Below, piece by piece: positions 7,274 through 16,759 of a DNA stretch of 64,000 nt. The notes beneath the pieces were generated by a model. That model searched no databases and had not been told where the DNA came from. It saw nothing but the letters and a program-made list of their open reading frames with translations. The stretch covers positions 1,679,468-1,743,467 of the forward strand of contig NZ_LN929907.1 in assembly GCF_001494595.1 (NCBI RefSeq), read 5' to 3'. The translations under genes and the position numbers were made by a program. Origin of the DNA: Mycobacterium sp. M26 (GTDB lineage Bacteria > Actinomycetota > Actinomycetes > Mycobacteriales > Mycobacteriaceae). The stretch's first letter is position 1, and every line of letters begins with the position of its first letter.

Positions 7274-8539
7274 CCGCGTCGAGGCCGCCGCCGCGAGACC
7301 GATCAGACACAACGCCGCACCCATGCCGAGAACTCCCCGTGCCGAGCTGTCCTTCGCGGGGCTCTCGGCAGGCACGTCAAACGAGGCAGGAGCCGGCGCC
7401 GGTGACGGTGCCGGTTGATCGTTGAGCGCGGCCAGAGCATCTACGACGCCCGTGCCCACCGCCGAATCCCAGCCCCGGGAGGGCTTGTGGGCACTGGACT
7501 CGATCCTGGCCATCACCTGCCGTGCCGTGAGCTGCGGGAAGCGCGCCCGCACCAGTGCCGCCAGGCCGCTGACCATCGGGGCGGCATAGCTGGTGCCCGA
7601 GATCGGCTGCGGACCGTATGACCCGGGCATGGTGTCGGCGATCCCGGAACCGCTCCGGTCCAGGGAGACAATCGCTTCCCCGGGCGCAGCGACGTCCACC
7701 CACGGTCCGTGCAGGCTGAACGACGACGGATTGCCGTCACTATCGACGGAGGCCACCGTCAGCACGTAGTCGTCGTACCAGGCGGGACTGGAGATGACCG
7801 TGGTCTGGCCGCCGGTGTTCTGCCCCGAGCATTGACCCGGTCCGCCGACATTGCCCGCCGCGGCCACCACCACCGCGTCCTTCACGTCCACCGCATAGGA
7901 CAGCGCCGCGCCCAGCACGCGGTCGTCGAGCATCCCGTCGGCGCAGGCCACCGAAGAGATGTTGATGACCGAGGCGCCCATGTCAGCCGCGGTGCGCACC
8001 GCCTTCGCCAGGGTCTCGACATCACCGGATCCGCGGACCGACGGGTCGGATACCGGCCCGAACATGGTGCTCGACTGGCGGATTGCGATCACGGTGGCAT
8101 CCGGAGCAATCCCGGCGAACCCGCTGCGGTCCGTGTCGTCGGGCTGTGCGGCGATGATTCCGGCGACCAGGGTGCCGTGCCCGTCACAGTCCTGCCGCCC
8201 GTCACCGATCGACACATAGTCGCCGCCATTCACTACCGCGGCGAGCCGCGAATGTGGTTGTACACCAGTGTCGATCACGGCTACGCGCTGACCGGCGCCC
8301 CGCGTCAGTTGCCACAATGACGGTAGGTCGACACCATCGAGTTGGTGTGCGCGGACATCCCGCGCTGTCTGCGAGAGCACCGCGCACGGTGTGCGTTGTT
8401 CGGTCGGCTCCGTCGGAGCGGCGACCGCAGGCGGTGGCAGGAGCGAACTGTCGATCGGCGGTGGTGCGACGGCGGACGCCGGGGGAGCGCAGGGCAGCGC
8501 GACGAGCGCGACGATCACCGACACCGCTGGGACTTTCAC
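7235..8539 (-). CDS. mycP4: ESX-4 mycosin, subtilisin-like membrane serine protease
   Basis: Mycosins are extracytoplasmic subtilases anchored to the membrane and needed for type VII secretion. I choose GTG 8539, overlapping the eccD4 stop (GTGA), rather than longer in-frame starts, because it begins a clean signal peptide ('VKVPAVSVIVALVALPCAPP'). The 434-residue product shows the catalytic triad: Asp90 in 'VAVIDTGVQPH', His121 in 'DCDGHGTLVAGII' and Ser317 in 'ISGTSYAAPMVSG'; Asn230 is the oxyanion-hole residue. A Pro/Ala linker and a C-terminal membrane anchor (about 400-420, 'GVLGMGAALCLIGLAAAAS') follow, with a basic tail. It is co-transcribed and translationally coupled with eccD4 on the minus strand, divergent from eccC4. 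All key residues are present, so it should be active. Confidence 0.95.
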   Translation of the reverse strand: MKVPAVSVIVALVALPCAPPASAVAPPPIDSSLLPPPAVAAPTEPTEQRTPCAVLSQTARDVRAHQLDGVDLPSLWQLTRGAGQRVAVIDTGVQPHSRLAAVVNGGDYVSIGDGRQDCDGHGTLVAGIIAAQPDDTDRSGFAGIAPDATVIAIRQSSTMFGPVSDPSVRGSGDVETLAKAVRTAADMGASVINISSVACADGMLDDRVLGAALSYAVDVKDAVVVAAAGNVGGPGQCSGQNTGGQTTVISSPAWYDDYVLTVASVDSDGNPSSFSLHGPWVDVAAPGEAIVSLDRSGSGIADTMPGSYGPQPISGTSYAAPMVSGLAALVRARFPQLTARQVMARIESSAHKPSRGWDSAVGTGVVDALAALNDQPAPSPAPAPASFDVPAESPAKDSSARGVLGMGAALCLIGLAAAASTRLRRGSPDDIPRC

Positions 8540-9810
8540 AGCAGTCCGCCGAGCGCCGGGAACACACCCGCTGCCGCGCATGCGGCAGGCACCATTGCCG
8601 CACCAGCGGCAACGTCGAGAGCCGCCAAGGCGCGGGACGCAGTAGCAGAGAGGAGCGACGTCGACGGCCCCAGCACGACCGCGGCGAGCGCCGCGGCGGC
8701 GATCACCGCACACAGCCAGTCGGCGGTCCCGGGCACGCTGATCGCCAGCTGTGCTGCGCACACCGTTGCGGCACCGGCCGCGGCGCCCCGCACGGTCCAG
8801 GACTCCGTGATGGAACGCTGAATACGGCTGCGCAGCAACAGAACCAGAGACAGCACGCCGGTGGAGATCGCCGCTGCGCCGGCTTCATCCGCCCACACGG
8901 CGGTGAGTGAGGACCCGAGCAGGGCGGTACCGGCCGAAGTCACGACCAGGCCGGTCAGCCTGGGGTGCGCCCTCGCGGTGGCGGCCCTGAGATCGGGCGC
9001 CGGCGCCGACGGAGTGAGTCCGCCTGCGCGAGCCGCCCACTGCGGCGACAGTGCCAGCACTGTTACTGCGCTGGTCGCCAACAACGGTCCGGCCGCCGGC
9101 GCCGGCAGCCACCCCGACACCACAGCCGCGGACATCGTCGCCGAGGCCAGCCCGACACCCGATAGCGACAGGAGGACAGTTCCGCTGTGGTCCAGAGCCC
9201 GCCAGCCGATGAGGGCCACGCCCGCCAGTGCCGACGACGCCAGAAGGAACCCGGACACTCCCGGAACGGTGAACCACGCCGCCGCGGCGGCCACCGCCGC
9301 TGCGATCACCCCGAATGCGGATGACACGATCTGCCGGTCACGCAATCTGATGGCTGCTGCCAGAGCGAGAAGCGCTGTTAGGCAAAGGAAGACGATGCAG
9401 TACCCGCTATCACCCGAGCCCATGCCGATCACTACCGACATGGTGATCGCCGACCACAACACGACCAGCGCCGTTGACATCGATCCTGGTGAGGGACGGC
9501 CACGGTCCTGCGACGCGCGCGCAACCGTCGCGCACACGTCCAGGACCGGCGGCGGAGCCGCGAGATCGGGGCGGATGATGAACAGCACAGACCCGTCATG
9601 AACTCCGCATTCCCTGAGTGCGGCCGCGACGTCCAGAACCGTCCCGTCCGGCCGGGCGAGCCGCAGGCTCCCGGCATCCGAGTCCCCGCCGAGGAGATCG
9701 GCGATGCCCGGCAGCAGTTCGCCGACGGGCAGATCCGCCGGCAGCTCGACGTCTGTTTCGCTTGTCTCGGACCTGATCGACACCCGGCACATTGCGGTCA
9801 TGGCAGCCAT
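8536..9810 (-). CDS. eccD4: ESX-4 integral membrane channel component EccD4
   Basis: EccD forms the membrane pore scaffold of type VII secretion systems. The 424-residue product has an N-terminal ubiquitin-like (YukD-type) cytoplasmic domain of about 80 residues ('CRVSIRSETSETDVELPADL') and then roughly eleven hydrophobic segments rich in Ala/Val/Leu, for example 'LVVLWSAITMSVVIGMG' and 'GYCIVFLCLTALLALAAAI'. It is slightly shorter than the M. tuberculosis protein. ATG 9810 is preceded by TAGCGT seven bases upstream, consistent with a leaderless transcript; the second ATG (9801) is an alternative. It overlaps mycP4 by four bases. Together with EccB4, EccC4 and MycP4 it makes a complete ESX-4 core; EccE is absent, as expected for ESX-4. 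Confidence 0.95.
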   Translation of the reverse strand: MAAMTAMCRVSIRSETSETDVELPADLPVGELLPGIADLLGGDSDAGSLRLARPDGTVLDVAAALRECGVHDGSVLFIIRPDLAAPPPVLDVCATVARASQDRGRPSPGSMSTALVVLWSAITMSVVIGMGSGDSGYCIVFLCLTALLALAAAIRLRDRQIVSSAFGVIAAAVAAAAAWFTVPGVSGFLLASSALAGVALIGWRALDHSGTVLLSLSGVGLASATMSAAVVSGWLPAPAAGPLLATSAVTVLALSPQWAARAGGLTPSAPAPDLRAATARAHPRLTGLVVTSAGTALLGSSLTAVWADEAGAAAISTGVLSLVLLLRSRIQRSITESWTVRGAAAGAATVCAAQLAISVPGTADWLCAVIAAAALAAVVLGPSTSLLSATASRALAALDVAAGAAMVPAACAAAGVFPALGGLL

Positions 9811-9886
9811 TTAGCGGACGCTAGTCACACCGTGGGGAGCGTGAACTCCGCTGTCCACAGGTGAATTGCCGGGACGCGACCGGGTG

Positions 9887-9900
9887 CCTACCGTCCGTTC
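9887..9900 (+). promoter_or_regulatory. Probable leaderless promoter of eccC4
   Basis: CCTACCGT (9887-9894) lies six bases before ATG 9901 and is identical in sequence and spacing to the element before eccB4. TTGCCG at 9866-9871 is a possible -35, 17 bases from the TACCGT -10. Confidence 0.5.
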
Positions 9901-12900
9901 ATGCTCGCGACGACGATCGAGTTCACCGGGGATGCGCGACTGACACCACCGGCCATCCCCACCGGCGAGGTCGTCGTCGCGGCGCCGCCCGTCCCGGAGC
10001 ACGTCGCCGGATCAGCCCGGACTACGGCACTGATCGCCGTCGGGGTGCTCGCGGCGGTCGGTGTAGTCGTCTGGAGCGTCAGATCCGGGGCCACCGTCAG
10101 TCCGGTGACCCTGCTGTTGCCGGTGTTGGCCCTGATCTCAACACTCACGATGGCCCTGCGCGGCGGGCGTGACCGGGACAGCGCCCGACTGGACGACCAA
10201 CGGCGGCGATATCTTGAGCATCTCGACGATCTCGGTGCCCAGCTGGACGCGGCCGCACAACGCCAGCGGGACGTCCTCACCTGGATGCATCCGGCGCCGA
10301 CCGCGCTGTGGTCACTCGTCGGTGGACCGCGGATGTGGGAGCGTCGAGCCGCTGACCGCGATGTCGGGCACGTGCGCATCGGTGTTGGCGCACAACGCCA
10401 GTGCCGTCCCATCGTTCTTCCGCCGACCGCGCCGGCCGCGGACCTCGATCCCGTCACGGCCGAGGCATTCCGGCGTTGGGTGCACCATCACTGCATCGTC
10501 GGCGAGGTTCCCATCGCCCTTGCCATCACGGGTGTCCCGGTGATCGCGGTCGCCGGCCCGCCGCAGGACTCACGGGCGTTGATGCGCGCCATGGTCTGCC
10601 AACTCGCTGTGTTGCACGCGCCCAACGTGATTCTGATTGCGGCGTTGGTCGACCCGGCACGGCGTGCCGAGTGGGACTGGCTCAAGTGGCTGCCGCACAC
10701 CCGCCATCCCCGATCCGGTACACCCATGGTCTACGAGCGTGCCGAAGACCTCGAGGCGGTTGCCGCTGACACGCACCGTCCTCACCTGTTCGTGGTCACC
10801 GACCGATCGGACGGGCGGGCACCTCGGCACCGCGCCGCCATGACCACTGTGAGCATGGGTTCGACGGCTGACGTCGAGGCGCTGTCAATCCTCATCGAGA
10901 CCGGCCGGCTCATCGTGGCCGGCGAGGAGTGCGCCCGTCCCGACGCGCTGACAGTCGAGCAGGCGCGGGACTGTGCCCGCTGGCTCGCTCGCTATCGAGC
11001 CACCCGTCCCGATGCCGACGACGCCCACCGCTGGGGTGCCCGGTTCGGGAGCGGCTCGGCACCGCCGTGGCCGGCACACGAAAACCACACCGCCCTACGG
11101 ATACCGCTCGGGCGCACGCCCGACGGAGAGATCGTCGAACTCGACATCAAAGAGCCTGCCGCAGGCGGCCACGGACCCCACGGTCTGTGTGTCGGGGCCA
11201 CCGGATCGGGTAAGTCCGAACTCCTCCGCACGGTGGTCACCGGGATGGCCTGCCTGCATCCGCCGGACGAGCTCAACCTCGTCCTCATCGACTTCAAGGG
11301 CGGTGCCACGTTTCGAGGGCTCAGTGGCCTGTCCCATGTGGCGGCGATCATCACCAATCTTTCCGAGGACGACCACCTGGTGGGTAGCGCCCAGGACGCC
11401 CTCGCCGGTGAGATCCACCGCCGACAGCAGCTGTTCGCTCGTGCCGGCGATGCGGTCAATCTGGACGCCTATCGGCAAGCGCGCCAGGATGATCCGCGGC
11501 TACCGGTGTTGCCGGCCCTGTTCGTGGTGGTCGACGAGTTCACCGAACTGCTGGCCCGGCAGCCCGATTTCGCCGATCTGTTCGCCACGATCGGACGGGT
11601 GGGCCGATCACTGGGCGTCCACCTGCTGCTCGCCAGCCAGCGACTCGACGAGGGCCGGTTGCGTGGGCTGGAATCCCATCTGTCGTACCGGATCTGTTTG
11701 AAGACATCCAGCGCCGCGGAGTCCCGGGCGGTGCTCGGCGTGCCCGACGCGGTCGACCTTCCCGCCGCGCCGGGCGCGGCGTTCCTGCGCGATGGCGACG
11801 GACGCGTGAGCAGGTTCCAAACGACCTATCTCGGAGTGCCGGTGGTCGACACCCTGCCCGTGACGTCCGAAGCCGTTGTCCGGCAGTTCACCTCGGTTCC
11901 GGCAGCCGATCCTGCGCCCTCCCTCGGAGGCACTCGCACGGTGCTGGATACGATCCTCGACCAGCTGAGCGGCCAGGGAACTCCAGCCCGGCAGATCTGG
12001 CTGGCGCCGCTGTCCAGCTCGCCACGACTGTCCGATCTGACCCAGGCCGGTCACCCGGAGCTCAGCGCGACCATCGGCCTCATCGACCGTCCCTTCGACC
12101 AGTGCCGCGTGCCGCTAACCGTCCATACCCGCGGCGCAGGCGGGCACGTGGCGATCGTCGGTACGCCGCAAAGCGGCAAGTCGCAGGCAGTCTGCACCGT
12201 GATCCGAGCGTTGGCGGCGCGACACAATCCACAGCGAATTCAGTTCTACTGCCTCGACTTCGGCGGCGGTGGGCTCGAAGCGCTTCGTGTCCTGCCGCAC
12301 GTCGGGACGGTCGCTCCCCGACACCACCCTGAGCTGGTGCACGCAACACTGCGGCATGTCGAGACGATCGTACGGTCGCGGGAAGCGGGCGGGGTTGACG
12401 AGTTCGGTGACGTCTACCTCGTCATCGACGGATGGCAGTCCCTCCGTGAGGAGTTCGGCGAGCTCGAACCCAGGGTTACCGCACTGGCCGCGCACAGCCT
12501 GTCCTTCGGCGTGCACCTCATCCTCACCGCCGGGCGCTGGGCCGACATCCGCCCGGGACTCAAGGATCAGATCGGTACGCGCCTGGAGCTGCGTCTCGGC
12601 GATCCGCTGGACTCCGAGATGAACCGCAAGCAGGCAGCTCTCGTCCCGCTCGGGATGCCGGGCCGCGGCCTCACCCGCGACGGTCACCACTTCGCCATCG
12701 CCACCTCCGCGGACTGCGACGTCACCGCACCGGCCAGCTGGCAGTCTCCGCCGGTGCGGCTCCTTCCCGCCCGCGTCGACTACGCCGAGGTCGTCGACCA
12801 CGGCGCCGCCGGGTCAGGAGTGCTGATCGGTATCGGCGAACCGGAGCTGACTCCGACCGTCCTGGAGTTCTCACACGATGGGCACCTAGTGATCGTCGGC

Positions 12901-13500
12901 GATCGCGACTGCGGCAAGTCGGCCACGCTGCGGACCCTGTGCCTCGATATCGTGCGCGGTGCCACACCACGACAGGCTCAGCTCTACCTCGTCGACTTCC
13001 GCCGCGGACTGCTCGGCCTGGTCGACCCGGCCTACCTGCACGGGTATGCGTTCTCGCCCGCGGCACTGGCCGACTCCCTACCGGCTCTGCTCACAATGCT
13101 GCGCAACCGACTTCCGGCCGCCGACCTCACCGTCGATCAACTGCGCACCAGGTCCTGGTGGGACGGTCCGGACGTCTTCATCGTCGTCGACGACCACGAC
13201 CTGGTCGCCGGTCCCGGTGCCGACGGTCTGGCCGCCGTCAGCGACCTGCTGCCGCACGCCTCGGATATCGGGCTGCATCTAATCATCGCCCGTCCTTGGG
13301 CCGGTCTTGCCCGCGCGCTGTACGACCCGCTGCTGACCCATCTGCGCGACAATCGCTGCCCCACGCTGTTGATGAGCGGCTCGCCCGACGAGGGACTGGT
13401 GATCGGTGGGCACCGGCCCACCCCACAGCCACCGGGCCGCGGTCTGCTGATCAGAGCGGATGCTGCCCAACGCATTCAGGTGTACTGGAGCCCGCCGTGA
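9901..13500 (+). CDS. eccC4: ESX-4 FtsK/SpoIIIE-type motor ATPase EccC4
   Basis: EccC is the hexameric ATPase that recognises and drives type VII substrates. The 1199-residue product is a single full-length chain, as in other ESX-4 loci, with two membrane segments near residues 40-90 and three tandem ATPase domains. Walker A motifs: 'GATGSGKSELL' (about 432-442), 'GTPQSGKSQAV' (about 753) and 'GDRDCGKSATL' (about 1000). Walker B-like motifs: 'LVLIDFKGG', 'FYCLDFGGGG' and 'LYLVDFRRG'. All three lysines are intact, so none of the domains is degenerate at Walker A. It is divergent from eccD4 and its stop overlaps the GTG of the Rv3446c-type gene. The likely substrates, EsxU and EsxT, are encoded just downstream. 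Confidence 0.97.
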   Translation: MLATTIEFTGDARLTPPAIPTGEVVVAAPPVPEHVAGSARTTALIAVGVLAAVGVVVWSVRSGATVSPVTLLLPVLALISTLTMALRGGRDRDSARLDDQRRRYLEHLDDLGAQLDAAAQRQRDVLTWMHPAPTALWSLVGGPRMWERRAADRDVGHVRIGVGAQRQCRPIVLPPTAPAADLDPVTAEAFRRWVHHHCIVGEVPIALAITGVPVIAVAGPPQDSRALMRAMVCQLAVLHAPNVILIAALVDPARRAEWDWLKWLPHTRHPRSGTPMVYERAEDLEAVAADTHRPHLFVVTDRSDGRAPRHRAAMTTVSMGSTADVEALSILIETGRLIVAGEECARPDALTVEQARDCARWLARYRATRPDADDAHRWGARFGSGSAPPWPAHENHTALRIPLGRTPDGEIVELDIKEPAAGGHGPHGLCVGATGSGKSELLRTVVTGMACLHPPDELNLVLIDFKGGATFRGLSGLSHVAAIITNLSEDDHLVGSAQDALAGEIHRRQQLFARAGDAVNLDAYRQARQDDPRLPVLPALFVVVDEFTELLARQPDFADLFATIGRVGRSLGVHLLLASQRLDEGRLRGLESHLSYRICLKTSSAAESRAVLGVPDAVDLPAAPGAAFLRDGDGRVSRFQTTYLGVPVVDTLPVTSEAVVRQFTSVPAADPAPSLGGTRTVLDTILDQLSGQGTPARQIWLAPLSSSPRLSDLTQAGHPELSATIGLIDRPFDQCRVPLTVHTRGAGGHVAIVGTPQSGKSQAVCTVIRALAARHNPQRIQFYCLDFGGGGLEALRVLPHVGTVAPRHHPELVHATLRHVETIVRSREAGGVDEFGDVYLVIDGWQSLREEFGELEPRVTALAAHSLSFGVHLILTAGRWADIRPGLKDQIGTRLELRLGDPLDSEMNRKQAALVPLGMPGRGLTRDGHHFAIATSADCDVTAPASWQSPPVRLLPARVDYAEVVDHGAAGSGVLIGIGEPELTPTVLEFSHDGHLVIVGDRDCGKSATLRTLCLDIVRGATPRQAQLYLVDFRRGLLGLVDPAYLHGYAFSPAALADSLPALLTMLRNRLPAADLTVDQLRTRSWWDGPDVFIVVDDHDLVAGPGADGLAAVSDLLPHASDIGLHLIIARPWAGLARALYDPLLTHLRDNRCPTLLMSGSPDEGLVIGGHRPTPQPPGRGLLIRADAAQRIQVYWSPP

Positions 13501-14660
13501 CCGTCCTCGAGGTCGGACCGGCGGCGGTACGCCGCCTCCCGCATGGCGACGATCTTGCCGAGCCCCCGCTGGTCTGCGCCGCCCTCGCCGGTATCGACGA
13601 CACCACGGTGCTGCTAGACGAGTGCCCGGTATCAGTCGAGCACTTGTGGCGGCACATTCTGTCGGCATCGAGTGACATGCCCTGCGAGGCCATCACACTC
13701 GTCCACCCCTCCTGGTGGCCGGCCCGCCGCGTCACCCGGCTCGCCGAGTGGGCGAGCGGGGCGGCGGCGACCGTCGCGACGCAGCCGCGATCGACACCTG
13801 CCCGGCTCGGGACTACCGCAGTGCTGATCGAACTCGGCACCGACGTGGTGGCAATCTGCCGCGGGTTCGCCACACCCGACGTGCTCGCCGGGCCCGCCGA
13901 TCCGGCCTCGATCGTCGCCCGGATCATGGCCACCAGCAGCCCCTCCCGGGTCCTCATCGATGCCCCGCACGGGGTGCCTGGCGCAGGTGATCTGGCGCAG
14001 ATCCTACGAACCATGCTGTCTGACAACGGTATCCCCACCGAGCTGCACCGGATCGAAGATTCGGTGCCGGCCGCCCTGCCGCCCGATACCCGGAGCGCGG
14101 CTCCGCGCCGGCACCCACAGCGACCGGCCGCGATTGCCGCTTTCGCGGTCGCGGTGACGATCCTCCTGGCTGTCGTCTTCGTTACCGCCCGCCCTGACGA
14201 GGCCCCTATCGGGCGGACGGTGAACCTGGTGGAGGGCCGTATCGTCGTGCAGATTCCCGCGGACTGGCGGCTACGCCGCGTCACCGCAGGGCCAGGTTCG
14301 CACCGGGTGGAACTCACCTCCGTCACCGATCCGTCCGACGCCCTGCACATCACTCAGTCCTATGCCCCGGGCCAGACCCACGACACGGTCGCGCATGTGC
14401 TCGACGAGGCGATCAGGCACGAAGCGCCCGGCGTGTTCACCGACTTCGATCCGGATGGCCGGCGAGCCGGTCGGCAGGTGCTGACCTACCAGGAAACGCG
14501 ATCGGGGCGTGAGATCCGCTGGTTCGTGCTTCTCGACGGCCCCACCCGCATCAGCATCGGCTGCCAACGTGGGCACGGCAGCCCCGAGGCCATCGGTCCG
14601 GTCTGCGATCGCGCCATCGCCTCCGCACGACAAATCAATGGAACCGAACGACGTCCATAG
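13497..14660 (+). CDS. Type VII secretion-associated protein, Rv3446c family
   Basis: This 387-residue protein starts at GTG 13497, overlapping the eccC4 stop (GTGA). The N-terminal half (1-190) resembles an actin/Hsp70-like or adaptor fold in outline ('VGPAAVRRLPHGDD', 'ALAGIDDTTVLLDECPVSV', 'VVAICRGFATPD'). A membrane segment lies near 215-235 ('IAAFAVAVTILLAVVFVTA'). The C-terminal domain after it ('NLVEGRIVVQIPADWRLRRV' to 'ISIGCQRG') should be extracytoplasmic. It matches the type VII secretion-associated family found only in ESX-4-type loci of actinobacteria. Its role is unknown; position between the motor and the Esx pair suggests substrate handling or assembly. Calling the family is secure from synteny; the fold of the N-terminus is inference. 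Confidence 0.9.
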   Translation: MTVLEVGPAAVRRLPHGDDLAEPPLVCAALAGIDDTTVLLDECPVSVEHLWRHILSASSDMPCEAITLVHPSWWPARRVTRLAEWASGAAATVATQPRSTPARLGTTAVLIELGTDVVAICRGFATPDVLAGPADPASIVARIMATSSPSRVLIDAPHGVPGAGDLAQILRTMLSDNGIPTELHRIEDSVPAALPPDTRSAAPRRHPQRPAAIAAFAVAVTILLAVVFVTARPDEAPIGRTVNLVEGRIVVQIPADWRLRRVTAGPGSHRVELTSVTDPSDALHITQSYAPGQTHDTVAHVLDEAIRHEAPGVFTDFDPDGRRAGRQVLTYQETRSGREIRWFVLLDGPTRISIGCQRGHGSPEAIGPVCDRAIASARQINGTERRP

Positions 14661-14705
14661 CCGTCAAAACCATTGTGAAGATCAAGAATTGGACAGGATG
14701 CCACG

Positions 14706-15014
14706 GTGACCGCACTCAACACTGACTTCGACATGATGCGCACGATCGCGGCCACCACCCAGGCCCGCAACGACGAGATCCGGTCTCTGCTGACCGGCTT
14801 CATCGCCCGCATGCAGTCCGTGCCGCCATCCGTGTGGGGCGGTTTGGCGGCAGCCCGATTCAGAGATGTTGTTGCGCAGTGGAACACCGAGTCCACTCGG
14901 CTGTCAGAAGCCTTGACGGCCATCGCCGAGACCGTCCGGCACAGTGAACAGACTTTGCGGCAGGCCGCATACCAGCACGCCGCGCGCATCGGCGATGTGA
15001 CGGCAGAACTGTAG
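14706..15014 (+). CDS. esxU: ESX-4 WXG100-type secreted protein EsxU
   Basis: This 102-residue helical-hairpin protein starts at GTG 14706 after an AGGA ribosome-binding site. The WXG turn is 'SVWGGLAAARF' (around residue 42), flanked by two amphipathic helices, as in the WXG100 family. Esx proteins are secreted as heterodimers; the partner is EsxT, eleven bases downstream. A typical C-terminal YxxxD/E export signal is not obvious in this protein. Position and size match M. tuberculosis Rv3445c. Confidence 0.94.
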   Translation: MTALNTDFDMMRTIAATTQARNDEIRSLLTGFIARMQSVPPSVWGGLAAARFRDVVAQWNTESTRLSEALTAIAETVRHSEQTLRQAAYQHAARIGDVTAEL

Positions 15015-15025
15015 AAGGGGCAATC

Positions 15026-15319
15026 GTGGAACCCATCCTGTCCTACAATTTCGCCGAGATCGATGCCACTGTCCTCGCCGACATCCAACAGACCTCGGCC
15101 CGCCTCGGTGCCGCACTGGAGGACCTTCGGCACCAGATTGCGCCGCTGCAGCAGGTGTGGACCCGCGAGGCCGCCACCGCCTACCAGGCCGAGCAGGCCC
15201 GCTGGCAGCAGTCCGCTGCCGCCTTGAACGACATCCTCATTCGGCTGGGCGCTGCGGTCCGTGACGGTGCCTGCGATGTCGCCGAGGCCGACCGGCGCGC
15301 CGCCCGGCTGTGGGGTTGA
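15026..15319 (+). CDS. esxT: ESX-4 WXG100-family secreted protein EsxT
   Basis: This 97-residue protein starts at GTG 15026 with AAGGGG upstream. The turn motif is 'QQVWTREAATAYQAEQARW', so the canonical WXG is replaced by W-T-R, as in the M. tuberculosis EsxT orthologue. The N-terminus 'PILSYNFAEIDATVLADIQQ' is also conserved. It should form the antiparallel partner of EsxU and be exported by the ESX-4 machinery. It is the last gene of the eccC4 operon and is followed by a strong hairpin. Confidence 0.94.
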   Translation: MEPILSYNFAEIDATVLADIQQTSARLGAALEDLRHQIAPLQQVWTREAATAYQAEQARWQQSAAALNDILIRLGAAVRDGACDVAEADRRAARLWG

Positions 15320-15340
15320 GAGGCGCCGGGTACTGAACTT

Positions 15341-15379
15341 CGTGCGGTTCCGGTGGAGGAGAGGCCCCGGAACCGCACG
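15341..15379 (+). terminator. Hairpin terminator after esxT
   Basis: A perfect 13-base inverted repeat (15341-15353 with 15367-15379) encloses a 13-base loop, starting 21 bases after the esxT stop. No T-run follows. Mycobacterial terminators often lack one, so this probably ends the ESX-4 transcript. Confidence 0.7.
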
Positions 15380-15458
15380 GCCCCGCAGCACAGAAATATG
15401 GCGTATGGTGGCCGCACGCGCGACGGCCGGGGCGGCCGCGCGAGGAGTGTGATCGCCG

Positions 15459-16748
15459 ATGGGCACATCCAGAATATCCAGCGGGGGGTCGAGCCCTCGG
15501 CCTTCAGCGGCGCTGCGTGCGGTCCATGAACTGTTCGTCACCGGCGAGGTCGACGGCTCCTATCTGGAATCCAGCCTCCGGCCCATCGTTGCCAAAAGTT
15601 GGCAGCGCAGCCTGGCCAAAGGTGTCGACCCGGACCGGGCGGCGCGGCCGTCACCCGTCGGCGACGAGTTGGCCCGGCTGCGAGACTCCCACCCGCTGGC
15701 GCCGACCCTGCCGGTGATCCGGCGACTGCTCGTCGAGGACGCGGCCGGTTCCGGAGTGGTGGTCGCGGTGACTGCGGCTGACGGAACCCTGCTGTGGGTG
15801 GAAGGTGACCGCACTGCCTGCCGGCGCGCCGAGGGGATGAACTTCGTTCCTGGTGCTGATTGGAGCGAGCGTGGCGCCGGCACCAACGCCCCCGGCACTG
15901 CGCTGGCTCTCGACTCCGAACTGCAGATCCTGGGCTCCGAGCACTTCTCCCGGATGGTGCAGCCGTGGAATTGCACCGCGGTCCCGGTGCACGACCCCGA
16001 CACCGGAGCCCAGATCGGTGCGATCGACCTCACCGGTGGTCCGCGGGTCGCCACGCCGCAGGCATTGGCCCTGGTCCGCGCCACCGTCGTTGCCGTCGAG
16101 AACCACCTGGCCCTGCTGCGGCTCACCGGCTCGCCCCAGCCGGCTGCCCCGAGGCCGCCGCGGTTGACGGTGCTGGGATCCGAGCGCCCGCGGTGGGTGG
16201 TCACCGACGAGGTGGGCCACCCGCGCTCGACGGCTCTGACCGGCCGGCATGCCGACATCCTCGTGCTGCTCAGCCGCCACCCCGAAGGGCTGTCCGCCGA
16301 CCACCTGGCGATGCTGCTCGACGACAAGGACCTCGACGTGGTGACCGTGCGCGCCGAGATGTCCCGGCTGCGCAAAGTCGTCGGCGGCGACGTCATCGAC
16401 TCCCGGCCCTACCGACTCCTGGTGCCGATCGACACCGATATCGACGAGGTGTATCAGGCCATCGACGCCGGCGATATCCGCGCAGCGCTGGATCGCTATG
16501 CGGGACCGCTTCTCCCGCAATCGATGTCGCCTGCTGTGGCGCGGATCCGCACCGAGCTCACGATGACTCTGCGATCCGCGGTGCTGGCCTGCGGCCAGCC
16601 GGATGCGCTGCGCCGGTGGCTGGACAGCCCGGATGGCCGCGACGATCGGGACGGCTGGCGCGCCCTGCACGACGGCGCTGCACCCGGCTCCGTGCAGCAG
16701 GCACAGGCCCGCGGTCGCCTGGCCGGCCTCGACCTCGACTTGGGCTGA
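15459..16748 (+). CDS. GAF-domain transcriptional regulator, AcoR-like
   Basis: This 429-residue protein starts at ATG 15459, with AGGAG 11 bases upstream. The N-terminus ('IVAKSWQRSLAKGVDPD') and the GAF domain (about 75-225; 'GMNFVPGADWSERGAGTNAP', 'VPVHDPDTGAQIGAIDLTGG') resemble AcoR-type activators of acetoin and alcohol catabolism. The sigma-54 AAA+ and Fis domains of AcoR are missing. Instead there is a winged-helix-like region (about 255-320, 'LTGRHADILVLLSRHPEGLS') that probably binds DNA. It lies directly upstream of an aldehyde and an alcohol dehydrogenase, with a perfect inverted repeat between. It most likely senses an alcohol or aldehyde and controls the two dehydrogenase genes. 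Confidence 0.82.
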   Translation: MGTSRISSGGSSPRPSAALRAVHELFVTGEVDGSYLESSLRPIVAKSWQRSLAKGVDPDRAARPSPVGDELARLRDSHPLAPTLPVIRRLLVEDAAGSGVVVAVTAADGTLLWVEGDRTACRRAEGMNFVPGADWSERGAGTNAPGTALALDSELQILGSEHFSRMVQPWNCTAVPVHDPDTGAQIGAIDLTGGPRVATPQALALVRATVVAVENHLALLRLTGSPQPAAPRPPRLTVLGSERPRWVVTDEVGHPRSTALTGRHADILVLLSRHPEGLSADHLAMLLDDKDLDVVTVRAEMSRLRKVVGGDVIDSRPYRLLVPIDTDIDEVYQAIDAGDIRAALDRYAGPLLPQSMSPAVARIRTELTMTLRSAVLACGQPDALRRWLDSPDGRDDRDGWRALHDGAAPGSVQQAQARGRLAGLDLDLG

Positions 16749-16759
16749 TCCGCACCGGA

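Noticed and set aside
8540..8761. A longer mycP4 start upstream of 8539
   Set aside because: The extra 74 residues are Arg/Cys-rich, overlap eccD4 and would bury the signal peptide.
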